The position numbers and the translations under genes were made by a program. A stretch of 64,000 bases of DNA from Cavia porcellus (taxonomy: Eukaryota; Chordata; Mammalia; Rodentia; Caviidae), in NCBI RefSeq assembly GCF_034190915.1, contig NW_026947488.1:816501-880500 (forward strand), given 5' to 3'. The notes under the pieces were generated by a model. It was not told the DNA's origin and searched no databases. It saw nothing but the letters and a program-made list of their open reading frames with translations. Below, piece by piece: positions 22,486 to 34,109 of this stretch (the first letter of the stretch is position 1; every line of letters starts with the position of its first letter).

Positions 22486-22658
22486 ACTAAGCATGGTGCT
22501 GCATGCCTATTAAACCCAGCATCCTGGGATGCTGAGGCAGAAGGGATCACATGCTCCAGCACAGCCTGGGCAATCCTGCCTCAACATAAAAAAGTGCTAG
22601 AGATATAGTTTGGTAGGAAAGTTTTGAATTTAATCTCCAGTACCACACACATAAAAAG
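22486..22658 (+). mobile_element. B1-dID dimer
   Basis: B1 half followed by GCTAGAGATATAGTTTGGTA and CCAGTACCACACA. Confidence 0.82.
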
Positions 22659-22683
22659 ACATGGAGGTGCAGTAGGGCGGCGG

Positions 22684-22743
22684 TAGCCAGAGCTCAGTGG
22701 CAGGGCAAGGCACAGACAGTTTTAACCCTTAGTAGGAAAAAAA
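22684..22743 (+). mobile_element. Old ID-like SINE
   Basis: A-box side only. Confidence 0.4.
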
Positions 22744-22762
22744 TTTTCAAATGTAAAGAATT

Positions 22763-22935
22763 CCAAGCTAGGTATGTCTATAATCCCAGTACTCTGGGAG
22801 ACTGAGACAAGAAGGATCCCAAGCTTGAGCTCAGTCCGGAAAACTTGGTAAAACTGTCATAAAATAAAGACTAAAGAAAGGGCTGAGGATGTAGTTCACT
22901 ATAAAGACCAAAGTGTTACAATCCTCAAAGAAATA
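22763..22935 (+). mobile_element. B1-dID dimer
   Basis: B1 half, A-rich linker, then GGGCTGAGGATGTAGTTCAC. Confidence 0.82.
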
Positions 22936-23489
22936 TATATATGTAGTCACTGCAAAGGAACAAACTGCAAGTGACTTTACTTTCCTAATTCTAAGAATAA
23001 AAACCAACAGTGATAACCAATTTTAAGACAGAAAAGAGCAGCACATGGCTAGCATGTGCAATCCACAGTGTAAGAGCAAAATGGATCACTTCTTTTTACA
23101 TCTTTTCTTATAACTCTTCCATTACCAACCAGAGAGGGAATGAATCTAAACCTGAGCCTTCAGACCAGGCTGGTTATGTGACCGGGGAAGAGTCAGGTAG
23201 GTGCAGCAATCACTTGCCTAACTAGCATTTTCATCTCCCAAAGCACTAAGTCTGGTCGTAAAGACAGTGTCATCTATTGCCGCATCAAAACTAACCTTTG
23301 GCCCTAATAATGCACAAATTATCCCAAGAGAAAAGATAGGCTACCACTCCCAGAAGATAGTCACCTGAAGAAGTTTTACTTCCACCAAACTCTTGCCTGG
23401 AACCTCCATTTCCCAAACTATAAAACCATTCCAAGGGTTAGTTACAGAGAACAAAAACAAAACCCTGCACCCTGAAGCCCTTCTAACAG

Positions 23490-23577
23490 AATTTTTTTTT
23501 TTTAATTTTCATAGCAGGAATTGAACTCAGGACCTTGTTCTTGCCAGGCAAGTGCTGTGCTGCTGAGTTATACCTTG
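23490..23577 (-). mobile_element. Old ID SINE
   Basis: Both boxes readable on the complement. Confidence 0.75.
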
Positions 23578-23589
23578 GTAGTTCTTCTA

Positions 23590-23773
23590 ATCTATAAACT
23601 GAGCTACAGCTCCAAGTCCTAGCAGAAGGGCCAGTAAATTTCTGTTGAGTAATTTTTTTTTGAGATGGGGGGGGTCTTTGCCCTGCCTAGGTCAGTCTCA
23701 AAACTTGTGATCTTTCTGCCTCATGCTTCAGAACAGCTGGAGTTACCATTCTGAACCACTGCCAGCACCCAGC
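23590..23773 (-). mobile_element. B1-dID dimer, degenerate
   Basis: A dID remnant at 23590-23625 followed by a diverged B1 at 23650-23773, the order expected in reverse orientation. Confidence 0.5.
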
Positions 23774-23866
23774 TTGTTGAATTAAATTTTATTGGTGGTG
23801 GATTTATGTCCAGAAACCTAATTAAGGATTTTCTTTAGTAAAACAATGTCTAGGATACAGATATAT

Positions 23867-24160
23867 TCCTTGTTTAATGACCAACCTGTTTTAACAACTG
23901 TTTGGACTTTTGACTGACACATGCTGTTTCTGTTTTTTTTCAGTTCTGTACAGCTTGTTTACAGATACTATAATTTTACATTGTTGTATGTTACAGTGCT
24001 GCTGTAAGTTAGGCACATAAAAATGAAGTCACCAAGTTAAGAGTTTCCTTTGACCACTTCTTTGTTATGACTACTGTAATGCATATACTATGTACAATTC
24101 CTCACTCAAAGGTCAGTTCGGGTAACAACCTAGCTGCAGGACCATAACCTGGTTGTTAAG
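23867..24160. mobile_element. Possible short DNA transposon, unassigned
   Basis: TTTAATGACCAACCTG at the left and the reverse of CAGGTTATGG..TAACAACC at the right look like weak inverted ends around about 290 bp of AT-rich sequence. I could not name a family or find a clear target duplication. Confidence 0.3.
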
Positions 24161-24188
24161 GGAAAAATGCTTGTGTTACAATACATCA

Positions 24189-24325
24189 GCCAGGTCAGGT
24201 GTGGTGCCCTGGCTGAGACAGGAGGATCACTTCCAGTTGGAGGTCAGCCTATGCTACATAGTTCAATGCCAGCCTGAACTACGTAAGGAGACGTTGTCTC
24301 AAAAAACAAAAAACAAAAAAAGGGA
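24189..24325 (+). mobile_element. B1 SINE, internal deletion
   Basis: The CACACCTGTAATCCCAGCAC block is missing; duplicated right half present. Confidence 0.82.
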
Positions 24326-24687
24326 AAAGGAGACCAGACGTTGAGCACAAATAACTACAGATCTTTAAATACAAGAAAAAAATTTAAAATACATATATTC
24401 TCAAAAAGCTGAGAGGTTATTTATAAACCAATTTTAAAAGCCATTTCCAACACATCTTTACAGATATACATACTATACTCCAATACCTCTGGCCTCACTG
24501 TCCCATTCTGTTTACACTCACCTTTGCTTTTGCAAGAGCAGAGAAATTATCTTACAGACACCAATGAGTTGTAGTGTTCCACATAAAGGAATTTAGAACA
24601 AGTCAGAACCCCCAGGAAAGTGATAAGACCAACAGACATGCAAGACACACTCACTGTCACAGCAACGGTCCTGCAATCACTCATCTA

Positions 24688-24768
24688 ACAGTTGGGGATG
24701 CAGTTCAGTGGTAGAGCACTTACCTGTGTAGACAACATCCTGAGTTCATCCCTAGTACTGAAAATAAT
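24688..24768 (+). mobile_element. Old ID SINE
   Basis: GGGATGCAGTTCAGTGGTAG type, close to the ancestral rodent ID. Confidence 0.8.
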
Positions 24769-24867
24769 GACACAACTCATCTATGCGTGATGTACCAGAA
24801 GCAACTGTAGGGCAGAAACCTTAACACAGTCCCAAATGTAAATGTGAAACTAAACAGTGCAAAGTAT

Positions 24868-25016
24868 TTTTTTTTTTTTGGTCATTTTGAGACAGAGTCT
24901 CACTATGCAGTTCAGCTCACTTTGTGAGCAGCCTTGAGCTCACTTTGTGGCCCAGGCTGGTCTGCCTCAGCCTCCTGAATGCTAGGATTACAGGTGTGCA
25001 CCACCATACCCAGTTT
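24868..25016 (-). mobile_element. B1 SINE, rearranged
   Basis: The right half has an altered duplication. Flanked by gtgcaaagtatt. Confidence 0.88.
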
Positions 25017-25078
25017 AGTGCAAAGTATTGTTTATAAATGAGCAAGCACAAGGGCAATTGAGTTATTGGTATTCTTTT

Positions 25079-25194
25079 TTTTTTTTTTTTTTTTTTTTTT
25101 GTCTTTTTCCTTTTTTATCGGTACCAGGGATCGAACTCACGACTGTCTGCTTGCAAGGCAGGCGCTTATGCTGCTGAGCTAAATCCCCAGCCCC
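25079..25194 (-). mobile_element. Young ID SINE
   Basis: Near-consensus with a long T-run. Confidence 0.93.
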
Positions 25195-25666
25195 GTAATT
25201 GTTGTTCTTAACCTCACAATATCTACAACTCTCAAGCCGTCAAAGTCACAAAAACGTGCAATCTGCCTAAAGACCATTAGCAAGGTCAAGTCAAAGATAC
25301 TTTGTCTCATGGCAGAAAGTGCATAAAACAACCTGTAGTTTCAGAGGAGATCTATTATCATGGAGGTCTACTGGAAGAATCTTCTTGTTATCTTAAGGAA
25401 ATAAACTATTCAAATCTTCAACTTCAAATTACAGTTATAAAAATAATTACAACTGCAATCCTATTAGAGCAGTGGCTAATTTGTCTACTTCAATATTTTG
25501 AGAGCGTGCACAGGCTCACAACAATGCAAATGCTGCCTCTGTACTCTTTGTTTTGGGATACAAACCAACCAAATGATTTACCTGCCTGGCTATGGCCTGG
25601 TTCTCCACAGAATAGACTTATGCTCCATAAAGGCAGATTCTAGCGCAGGCCTTTCAGATGCACAGA

Positions 25667-25760
25667 AGGGGCTAAGGATGTAGCTCAGTAGTAGAGCACT
25701 TGCTCAGGATACCTGAGGTCCGGGGTTTGATTCCCATGGACCACCAAAGAAAAAAAGACA
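25667..25760 (+). mobile_element. Old ID SINE
   Basis: GTAGTAGAGCACTTGCTC type with a wide loop. Confidence 0.82.
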
Positions 25761-26060
25761 CACTGGATTTGATATGATGGAGTTCACAAAATGCTGCAGA
25801 CAGTACCACAATGATACATTTTGCATACACAAAAGTTGAAGTTAAAGATTTTGAGTTATATCATGTTACCTGTACATGATATAACTTGCAATGGAACACA
25901 TTCTGAGACCACAACTGTCAAAGTGGCACCACCATTCCTAAATCCTGACTTCTGGCTGCTCTTGGAAAAACTCATGCTGAAGACATGGCTAACCAGTGTA
26001 CCCTACATATGGACTAAATTTGAGGAGGCCCACTTGCACCTATATATAGAATTAAGCAAT

Positions 26061-26184
26061 TCTTGGAAGGCTGAGGCAGGAGGATCATTGTGAGTTCGAG
26101 ACCTGCCTGGGCAACAAAGTGAGCTCAAGGCCTGCACGAACTGCACAGAGAGACCCTGTCTCAAAAAGACAAATAAATAAATAA
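26061..26184 (+). mobile_element. B1 SINE, 5'-truncated
   Basis: Starts at GGAAGGCTGAGGC; duplication aatYaagcaatt on both sides. Confidence 0.88.
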
Positions 26185-26204
26185 TCAAGCAATTGATCAA
26201 ACCC

Positions 26205-26340
26205 AGCATACACCTGGTGTATACCTGATCCTCAGGAGGATCACCACAAGTTTGAGGCCATTCTAAGCTACATAGTGAGTTCAAGGCCAGTCTATACTAC
26301 ATAGCAAGAACCTGTAAACCCCCCCCCCAAAAAAAAAGGC
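26205..26340 (+). mobile_element. B1 SINE, degenerate left arm
   Basis: Right half duplicated; C-run and A-run tail. Confidence 0.75.
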
Positions 26341-26351
26341 AAATAAAGAAA

Positions 26352-26530
26352 ATCTTAGTTCAGCATGGTAGGTCCGTACCAATAATCCGAGCTACTTGGG
26401 AAGCTGAGACAAAAAGCTCCCAACATTAGGCCATCCTGGCAACTCAGTAAGACTGTCTCAAAATAAAAAGAGGTGGGAGTACAGTTCATACTAGTACTCC
26501 TGGATTCAATATCCAGTACCACAAAACTAA
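26352..26530 (+). mobile_element. B1-dID dimer
   Basis: B1 half with CTGGCAACTCAGTAAGACTG, then the dID half. Confidence 0.82.
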
Positions 26531-26703
26531 ATAGAGGGTGTGGTGGCAAAGGAATACAATCCTAGCACTCAGGAGGCTGAGGCAGTAGGATCACTGTTAA
26601 GTTTGAGCCCAGCCTGGGCCACACAGTGAGTTAAGGGTCAGCCTGGATTATGCACTGAGACCTTGTCTAAAAAGAAAAAGAACCCCCCCCCCAAAAAAAA
26701 AAC
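26531..26703 (+). mobile_element. B1 SINE
   Basis: Internally duplicated, with a mixed C/A tail. Confidence 0.86.
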
Positions 26704-26735
26704 CCAAGAAGACTCCAAACATAATTAAAAATAAT

Positions 26736-26855
26736 TTAAGGCACACTCTACTCCTGTAGTCTCAGCACTCAGGAGGTCAAGACAGGAAGACTGCCATGAA
26801 TTCAAGGCCAGCCTCAACTACGTAGTAAGACCCTGTGTCAAACAAACAAAAGACA
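26736..26855 (+). mobile_element. B1 SINE
   Basis: Diverged and unduplicated; one of five B1-type units in a row at 26.0-27.0 kb. Confidence 0.82.
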
Positions 26856-26860
26856 TGAGT

Positions 26861-26985
26861 TTGGCTAGGCATGGTGGTTCATGCTCTTCATCTCTGCTAC
26901 TTGGAGGATTGGGGCAGGAGAATCACAAGTTTGAGGCAAGTGTGGGCAGTTTAACAAGACGCTGTCTCAAAATAAAACTACAACA
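26861..26985 (+). mobile_element. B1-type SINE
   Basis: B1 half of the dimer type; no dID half. Confidence 0.8.
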
Positions 26986-27086
26986 ATCAGTTTCAACTTC
27001 AGCACCAAAAAAGAAATGGAAATTTGAGACTAGGAAATCTATAAAATCAGTAATTTCCTTCTCAGGCTCACACCCAGGAAATATGA

Positions 27087-27126
<40 letters not shown>
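27087..27126 (+). repeat. (TG)n microsatellite
   Basis: About 19 TG units. Confidence 0.95.
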
Positions 27127-27127
<1 letters not shown>

Positions 27128-27260
27128 AAATAACTCTATATTGCAGTTGTACAAGGGAAGTACATGTGAATTTGACAAAGAAATGCTGTAAGTTAAGAGA
27201 ATATTTTACTTAGATAAAAAGTAATGCTTTTCTAAATGGAAAATGAGTGACAGTTGTTCC

Positions 27261-27287
27261 AAAAAAAAAAAAAAAAAAAAAAAAAAA
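27261..27287 (+). repeat. Poly(A) run
   Basis: Isolated 27-base A run without a recognised element before it. Confidence 0.9.
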
Positions 27288-27404
27288 CAGGAAATGTGTA
27301 GGACAAAAAAAGAATACATGAAAAGGTTGTGGGAAGTTTGTGGAAGACAAATCTTGTGAAAGGTATGGGAAGCCACGTGGATGACTGTCCTTGAAAGAAG
27401 AATA

Positions 27405-27487
27405 ACCTGACAGGATTTCACTCAGCGGCTCAAGCATTTGCCTGGTAAGTGTGAAGTCATGAGTTTGATCTGAAGTACCATAAAAAG
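27405..27487 (+). mobile_element. ID SINE, diverged
   Basis: Readable from GATTTCACTCAGCGG to AGTACCATAAAAAG. Confidence 0.75.
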
Positions 27488-27889
27488 ACGATGACGACAA
27501 GGCAAACCATCTCCATTTTGGATAAACTTGGTCCCTTCTCCATGGATTGGTATGTACAGAGCTGGCTAGGTTATTTCTTTTTCCCTTCAACTGGTTTTAA
27601 GCAACGTAAATTGGGCTAGCTGACAACCGAAGTAAGCTTTTAAACAAAGCAACAGTTACTGTTTCCCCACACAGTGACTCCCAGAAAAACATGGCTGAGA
27701 CAAGCAAGACTTTTCAAGGCAAAAAAAAGATTGTGTATCAGTGCTGAAGCACCAACTCCAAAATGTTACATACTACCTCAGTTGTGCTATGTAGATTACC
27801 CTCTCTCCATTTCTTGCCCTGCGTCTGCATATCGCAGAGGTGATCTCAGGCCTCCTACCTAGTCCAGTTCATGACTGTCAGTATTTCTC

Positions 27890-28015
27890 ACCACTCTTAC
27901 TGTCACTCATCTCCAAGTCACTCCCCTTGTGAAGAACTAATAAAACTCGGTTTGGGTCCTGCGCCAGGGCCTTTGTTCCAGTGAACTGACATCTTGGCTA
28001 GACTTGGCTCCCCAT
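27890..28015 (+). mobile_element. Possible end of an ERV LTR
   Basis: The order CTAATAAAACTCGG, then a GC-richer stretch and TTGGCTCCCC, resembles the polyadenylation-signal and U5 part of an LTR. No 5' end, primer-binding site or target duplication was found. Confidence 0.25.
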
Positions 28016-28437
28016 AACTATATATATATATACTCAAGGCAAGAATAAAGACACTAAAACATATGTTGCACTGAAAGTGGTAGATTAGAATTAACTTGAC
28101 AGAATCCCAATCATGTTTCCATGGGTTACAAATTTAAACTTCCCAGACCACGACAAGAGTGGAAAGGGATCTCTATATAAGGAAGAATTTTATGAGATAA
28201 GATTAGAAGAGAATTCTATACAAGTTTTACCAAATATTGGGCATTAATATCAAAAGTACACCAATATAAAACTAGAATTTGGTCCCCTCACACATACAGT
28301 TTCCTGGGAGTATTGGCCTGCTCATCACAGCAAATTGACAACAGGTCTTCACCTTTTAGTTAACTAGGCCAAGAAACAGATTTTCCATTTTACCAAGATA
28401 TGGTCTTTTGCGTTATGTTGTATTTATTAAGTGTCCT

Positions 28438-28550
28438 TGTTTTTTTGAGACAGAGTCTCACCATGTAGCCCAGGTTGGCCTGGAACTTGTGATCCCCCAG
28501 CCTCAGCCACCCAAATGCTGGAATTACGTGTGTTATCACCACGCCCAGAT
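28438..28550 (-). mobile_element. B1 SINE
   Basis: Unduplicated, diverged. Confidence 0.85.
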
Positions 28551-28569
28551 TACAGTTTTTGTTCACTTA

Positions 28570-28730
28570 GATGGCTCATGCCTGTGGCCTGTGATCCCAG
28601 CATTCAGGAGGCTTAGGCAGGAGTATCGCTGCAAGTTTGAGACCAGCCTGAGTTACAAACTAAGCTCAAGGCCAGCCTGAACTGTATAATGAGACCCTGT
28701 CTCAAAAAAACAAAAAAAACAAAACACAAA
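28570..28730 (+). mobile_element. B1 SINE
   Basis: Duplicated right half; back-to-back in opposite orientation with the B1 before it. Confidence 0.88.
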
Positions 28731-28971
28731 AACTGAGCCCTCTCAATTAAAAGAGCTAATATTTTCCCACAACTATGTATCTTTTCGTACTTGCCTTTAA
28801 AGTTTTTATCACCTTGGTTAAATGACTTTTAAATAAACAAATGACTACTATTCACTGCAACCTATGATCTTGTACTGATCAAGTGTTTTGAATCTTTGAC
28901 ACTTTAGATGACCTTCCTCAAATCAAATGTAATATGGGAAGCGCTATCAAATAAACAATGTTAGACTTTCT

Positions 28972-29060
28972 TCTTTTTTTTTTTTGGTACTGGGGATCAA
29001 ACTCATGACCGTGCACTTGTCAGGCATTCACTTGTGCCATTGAGCTAAACCCCCAGCTGC
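28972..29060 (-). mobile_element. ID SINE
   Basis: Intermediate age. Confidence 0.87.
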
Positions 29061-29404
29061 TGTTCGGCCTTCTTTAAGTGATGTCTGTATAAATGTTTTA
29101 ATGTGTTTCAAATGTTGTATGAAGTCTACAGAAATTGAGCACTGATGGTATAACACTGTTAGTCATTATCTTAAGAGTTACAGGCTATATATGGAAAGCT
29201 GAATTCCCTTATCAACTGCACCATTATTTGAATGGACTCTCCCCAAGTCTCCAACTATGGCTACTTCTAAATCACTGTATTAATAGATATTATTTAGGGC
29301 CTTCCTGAGGTATGATAAACCTGAGGTGTTCGACCTTCAAGGAGACTCACAGGAAGGACACTGACAAGCACAAATTTTCAATGATTAAAAAAAAAAAAAA
29401 AAAA

Positions 29405-29525
29405 ATCAGACCAGCAGGGAGTAACACACCTAAGTTTAAGGCCAGCCTCAATTACATAGTGAGTTCAAGGTCAGCCTGAACTGCACAGCAAGACCCTGTG
29501 TCTCAAAAAAGAAAAATAAAGAAAA
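29405..29525 (+). mobile_element. B1 SINE, 5'-deleted
   Basis: Little left arm; right half duplicated. Confidence 0.75.
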
Positions 29526-29582
29526 GAAAAAAGATCACACCATTAAAAAAGATTACATCATTAGATATGAATTCCCAGAATT

Positions 29583-29764
29583 CACCAGGTGTGGTGAGAC
29601 ACACCTGTACCTCCACACTCTGGGAGGCTGAAGAGGGAGGTTGAAGCAGGAAGATCACATGTTTGAGCCAGGTTATTCAGTGACCTACCAAGAGTCTGTC
29701 TCAAAAAAGTACAAATAAAAAATTGGGGATGTAGCTCAGTATAGAGGCCCCAGGTTCAATTTCC
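29583..29764 (+). mobile_element. B1-dID dimer
   Basis: Clear example of the composite: B1 half, linker AAAAAAGTACAAATAAAAAA, then GGGGATGTAGCTCAGTATAG and CCAGTACCACC. Confidence 0.88.
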
Positions 29765-29793
29765 AGTACCACCACCATCACCCACCCACCCAC

Positions 29794-29837
<44 letters not shown>
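29765..29837 (+). repeat. (CACC)n then (CA)n microsatellite
   Basis: Expanded from the tail of the B1-dID, with a B1 at its other end. Confidence 0.94.
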
Positions 29838-29839
<2 letters not shown>

Positions 29840-29990
29840 GCATGGTAGTGCATACATGCCTTCCTGTAATCCCAGCACTTGGGAGGCTGAGGCAGGAGGA
29901 TCCCTGCAAATTCAAGGCCAGCCTTGACTACATAGTAAGATCCTGTCTCAAAAAACAAAAACAAAACACAACACAAACAAAACAACAACA
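29838..29990 (+). mobile_element. B1 SINE
   Basis: Near-consensus but unduplicated; the tail is AAAACA-rich. Confidence 0.9.
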
Positions 29991-30326
29991 ATCCCCCTTC
30001 CAAAGAAGACAAACCAATCAAGAACTACTTAAATGATCAAGACTGCTAAATTAGTCAATAATGAAATTAATAAGTCCATCTGAACAAACTTCGTAAGACT
30101 GATCCAAGTCATATCACCTATGATAAAGTATTTAATCAGTAGTGCTACATACCTGAAACAGAAACACAATTGGTACTTAAGAGGCTGCAAATCCAGTGTT
30201 AAGCATAGACTCATAGAGAGCCAGGACATTTACCTGATCCTGAGTCCTCAAAACTGCCACTATTAAATCTCGGTACTGCAAGACTTATGCTGGGAGAGAT
30301 AAAATAATCCAAATTATGGAAAACAG

Positions 30327-30421
30327 TGGGAGCCAAGGATATAGCTCAGTGGCACAAGCACCTGCCTGTAAGCACGAGATCCTCAGTTCAATTCCTGGTA
30401 CCAAAAGAGAAAAAACAAAAA
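30327..30421 (+). mobile_element. ID SINE, intermediate age
   Basis: AAGGATATAGCTCAGTGGCA with a good B box. Confidence 0.88.
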
Positions 30422-30756
30422 CTGGTGAGGTAACTGCTCTAATAATTGCTAAAATCATCTATAATCAACGTTTGGTTTATCAAATTCATAATTCTAGAAA
30501 AGACAATGAAAATCTCTGGTGATACATTTCTAGCACCTGTTAGGTTAAACAATTGATTTCATTTAACTGCGTCCTTCAATGCATGTTTTGTGGTTTTACA
30601 GATACTACCTCCTGTGGGAAGGCCACTGGTGTAACAACAGCTAAAATATTATTAGAAAATCTACATCACACATGGGACATACCTGGACAAACCTCCAGCA
30701 ATGAGGATGTTTACTGTACCAGACAAACTATATAAAATAGTTTAATAAGTTGTTTT

Positions 30757-30844
30757 GTTTTGTTTTGTTTTTTGTACCAGGAATAGAACTCACAACCTTC
30801 AGTTTGCCAAGCAGTCGCTTATGCCACTAAGCTAAACCCCCGAC
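30757..30844 (-). mobile_element. ID SINE
   Basis: Tail is (TTTTG)n on the plus strand. Confidence 0.87.
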
Positions 30845-30878
30845 CAAAAGATGTCCATATGTCTACAGCTCTTTGATT

Positions 30879-30968
30879 TTTTTTTTTTTTTTGGGCACCA
30901 GGGATTGAACTTACAACCTTGCACTTGCCAGGCAGGTACTTATGCCAATGAGTTAAATCCCCAGCCCT
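30879..30968 (-). mobile_element. ID SINE
   Basis: Intermediate age. Confidence 0.88.
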
Positions 30969-30997
30969 CTTAAATAAGATATTAACAACAATGATAA

Positions 30998-31160
30998 AGC
31001 CAGGCATGGTGGTACACACCTGTAATTCCTGCACAATAGGGTCTCAAGCAGGAGGACCTTTGCAAGTTCCAGACCAGCCTGGACTACAAAGTGAGTTCAA
31101 GGCTAATCTGAATGACATAGTGAGATCCTGACTCAATAACAACAACAATAAATAAATTAA
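30998..31160 (+). mobile_element. B1 SINE
   Basis: Duplicated right half; AAC/AAT-rich tail. Confidence 0.88.
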
Positions 31161-31178
31161 ATAGTAAAAGCAATGGCA

Positions 31179-31263
31179 AGGGGCTGGTGATACAGCACCG
31201 CAGCACAATGCCTACCTGGCCCATACAAGGTCCTGAGTTCCATTCTTAGTACCAATAAATAAA
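31179..31263 (+). mobile_element. ID SINE, diverged
   Basis: GGGGCTGGTGATACAGCACC with an (AAAT) tail. Confidence 0.82.
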
Positions 31264-31430
31264 TGCATACAGATATACGTATGATGACACTAAGCAAAGC
31301 TAACCAAAATCAATTGGATTGCTTTGGTCAAACGAATGGCAGATGAAAAAAAAAAAAAAAAGTATGGCAGATGGATGGCAACCAGATCGACTCCCCGTAA
31401 AAGACATACCATCTTTTAGAAAAGAGACCC

Positions 31431-31548
31431 TTTATTTATTTATTTATTTATTTTTGGGATGTTTCCTTTTTATCGGTATCGGGGATTGAACTCACGACTG
31501 CCTGCTTACAAGGCAGGCGCTTATGCCGCTGAGCTAAATCCCCAGCCC
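31431..31548 (-). mobile_element. Young ID SINE
   Basis: TTTA-repeat end; duplication aaaagagacc.ttt on both sides. Confidence 0.93.
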
Positions 31549-31813
31549 CAAAAGAGACCTTTTAAATACGAGTGCACAATTTAGTTCACAAACAGAAACA
31601 AAATTTTGTTTTTGTTTGCAAATTCTGTATCAGATGATAAACACAACTGTAGCCATCTCTCCCACACAAATACAAACATAGTCACCTTTCCCAAAATCAT
31701 ACAACAAATTAAGTTCAAGAACCAAGGTACCACTGTAGTCACTAGAAGACCTATGTCCCTAATGTATCTTCCACTCTGACAGATATGACTCAACAGTTCA
31801 AGACTTTAATGAT

Positions 31814-31965
31814 TTTGTTTTGTTTTGTTTGAGACAGGGTCTCACTATGCAGTTTAGGCTGGCCTTGAGCTCACTTTGTAGCCCAGCCTGGTCTCGAACT
31901 CCCAATGATCCTCCTACCTCAGCCTTCCGAGTGCTGGGAATACAGTCATGAGCCACTGCGCCCAA
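31814..31965 (-). mobile_element. B1 SINE
   Basis: Near-consensus, duplicated; flanked by aagactttaatga. Confidence 0.93.
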
Positions 31966-32550
31966 CTAAGACTTTAATGACTTACACCAAAACCTTCACG
32001 CCACCAACTGATAACTAACGAAATCTTTCATGTTCCTAAACCCCAAACTTAGTTCTTCTGGAAATGACACTGAAAAGACTGTCCTTGAACACTTTGGACG
32101 GGATCATATTAAGTTCTCTGCAGCAGAGCTTTGTGGCCTCTAGTCTAAAATCCACATTTCCAAACCAGGGGTTGAGGGTTAGCATGGGATCCAGACTCCT
32201 GAAATGTACATCTCCTGGGGACTTTAGGATGGAGCTGACCAGGAATGCTTTTCCCCAGAGAAAAATAGCATCCTAGAAGTGGGCATTATCCCCAGAACTG
32301 TGGATCATTGACTTTTCTGCAGTTATGAAAGTGAGGTCTTTTTTTCTGCTACCCTAATCTCTTTCCTTTCCTTCCAGAAACATTCAAGGGACCATAATCT
32401 ACACATTGCTTTACCAAGGGCTTATGCTGTGCTAAGAAACCAGAGCAAGTGTTAGCTGATTTATTTTCTAACCCTTGTCTGAATAAGATACTACATTAAC
32501 CCTTGATCATAAATATAGACATAGGCAGGTAAATATAGACATAGTATTTC
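31966..32550. other. Intron sequence without recognised feature
   Basis: No SINE or exon was recognised. Confidence 0.5.
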
Positions 32551-32554
32551 TTAT

Positions 32555-32728
32555 GGGGTGAGGAGTTGTGCTAAGGTTTCAAATCCAGAGATACTCTACC
32601 ACTGAGTTACATCTCAGCCCTTTTTATTTTGAGATGAGGTCTCTGTAAGTTGTTCAGGATGGAACTTGTGACCCTCCTGCCTCAATCTCCAAATACCTGG
32701 AACTACAGGTGTGCACCACCACACTGCA
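32555..32728 (-). mobile_element. B1-dID dimer
   Basis: dID half at 32555-32622, then B1 at 32623-32728, in reverse orientation. Confidence 0.75.
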
Positions 32729-32739
32729 TGTATGTGTGG

Positions 32740-32830
32740 GAGAACACTGACTCACAAACATGGGGGACTGAATTCAGGGTCATGTGCAGGCTCAGCAAGC
32801 ACTCTACCACTGGGCTACATCCTCAGCCCT
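32740..32830 (-). mobile_element. Old ID SINE
   Basis: Wide loop; both ends recognisable. Confidence 0.65.
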
Positions 32831-32943
32831 CATATTTTAATTTTTTCTTTTTTTTTTTTTAGCTCTCATATTTTAAAATAAAAATTTAAAAATACATATA
32901 TGAAGTTCAGTAAATTACATTGATTGTATGTTAATTAACTTTT

Positions 32944-33058
32944 GTTGTTGTTGTCTTTTTGAGACAGGCTCTCATTATGCAGTTCAGGCTGATCCTGAAG
33001 CTCAGACTGGCCTTGAACTCACAATCCTCCTGCCTCAGCCTCCTGAGTGTTAGTATTA
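32944..33058 (-). mobile_element. B1 SINE, 5'-truncated
   Basis: Altered duplication in the right half. Confidence 0.82.
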
Positions 33059-33176
33059 ATTAGCTCACAGATGAATACTGTGCATAGCCCTTTAGATGTA
33101 CGCAGCATGTCCTTTAATTTAAAAAACTAGTTTATTAACTTGTTTTATTCTCATTTGCCCATTTAAAAATATAGGA

Positions 33177-33265
33177 GGTGATAGGAATATAGCTCAGTGG
33201 CACAGTGCCTACCTGGCAAGCGCAAGGTCCTGAGTTAGATTCCCCGTACCAAAACAAAACAAAAG
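33177..33265 (+). mobile_element. ID SINE, intermediate age
   Basis: GGAATATAGCTCAGTGGCAC with an AAAAC tail. Confidence 0.87.
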
Positions 33266-33460
33266 TACAAGGAAGCAGGTGCCATACAGCTATAATTCCA
33301 GCACTCTGGGAGGCTGAGGTAACAGGATTGTGAGTGTGAGCCCAGCATGGACAACAACTTAGTGACTTCACAATAACCTGACTCAGAATAAAAAAGGGCT
33401 GGGCTCTGGTTTAGTATGAAAGCTCTGGGTTCAATCATGTGTACCAAAAACAAAAGCAAA
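33266..33460 (+). mobile_element. B1-dID dimer
   Basis: B1 half and dID half both readable (GGGCTGGGCTCTGGTTTAGT). Confidence 0.82.
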
Positions 33461-33485
33461 ACATGAAAATACATGGAAAGATCTT

Positions 33486-33605
33486 CCAAAGCTTAGTGGC
33501 AAACACTTGTAATCCTAACAGTTGAGGCAGATGCAGAAGGATCAGGAATTCAAGGGCTGGACTACACAGTGAGAAACTGTTAAAAAAAATAAAATAAAAT
33601 AAACC
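33486..33605 (+). mobile_element. B1 SINE, diverged
   Basis: Ends in an (AAAAT) tail. Confidence 0.75.
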
Positions 33606-33834
33606 ACACAACCAAAATTAGCAAACCTATGTTTAAAGCTTTAGGGGAAAACAGCTGTCAATCAACTGGATGGTTATTTGGGAATGAGTCCAAAACAAAG
33701 ACTACAACCCCATTCCAGGAGCAGTGTTTAGTCTGTGAGGGCAAAATAGGGCCAAGATCTAGCTGGACTATTTCAGGTCACTTTAGATTCTGTGTGAGTT
33801 GTAGTGTCTTTGTCTTTGAAAACTTTCATAGGCA

Positions 33835-33958
33835 GCCAGAAAGAGTGGCACATTTCTGTAGTTCCACCTATAGGAGGTTGAGACAGGACCGTCACTTATG
33901 TATACAAATTCAAGATCAGCCGTGGAAACACAGTGAATCCTTCATCTCAGAAGGAAGA
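33835..33958 (+). mobile_element. B1 SINE, degenerate
   Basis: AGAGTGGCACATTTCTGTAG start with a weak right half. Confidence 0.65.
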
Positions 33959-33959
33959 G

Positions 33960-34075
33960 GCTGGGTACAGTGGCACACACATATCATCCCAGCACTCAGG
34001 AGACTAAGACAGGAAGATCAAGAATTCAAGGTCAGCCTAGGCTACCTTGACTCTGTCAAAATATCAAGACAAAAA
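33960..34075 (+). mobile_element. B1 SINE
   Basis: Diverged, unduplicated. Confidence 0.82.
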
Positions 34076-34109
34076 AATTAAAGATAAATTTTAACAAAAT
34101 AGAAAGGAT

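Noticed and set aside
33629..34081. A 150-codon plus-strand frame in DNAJC5 intron 1
   Set aside because: About half of it is translated B1 sequence.
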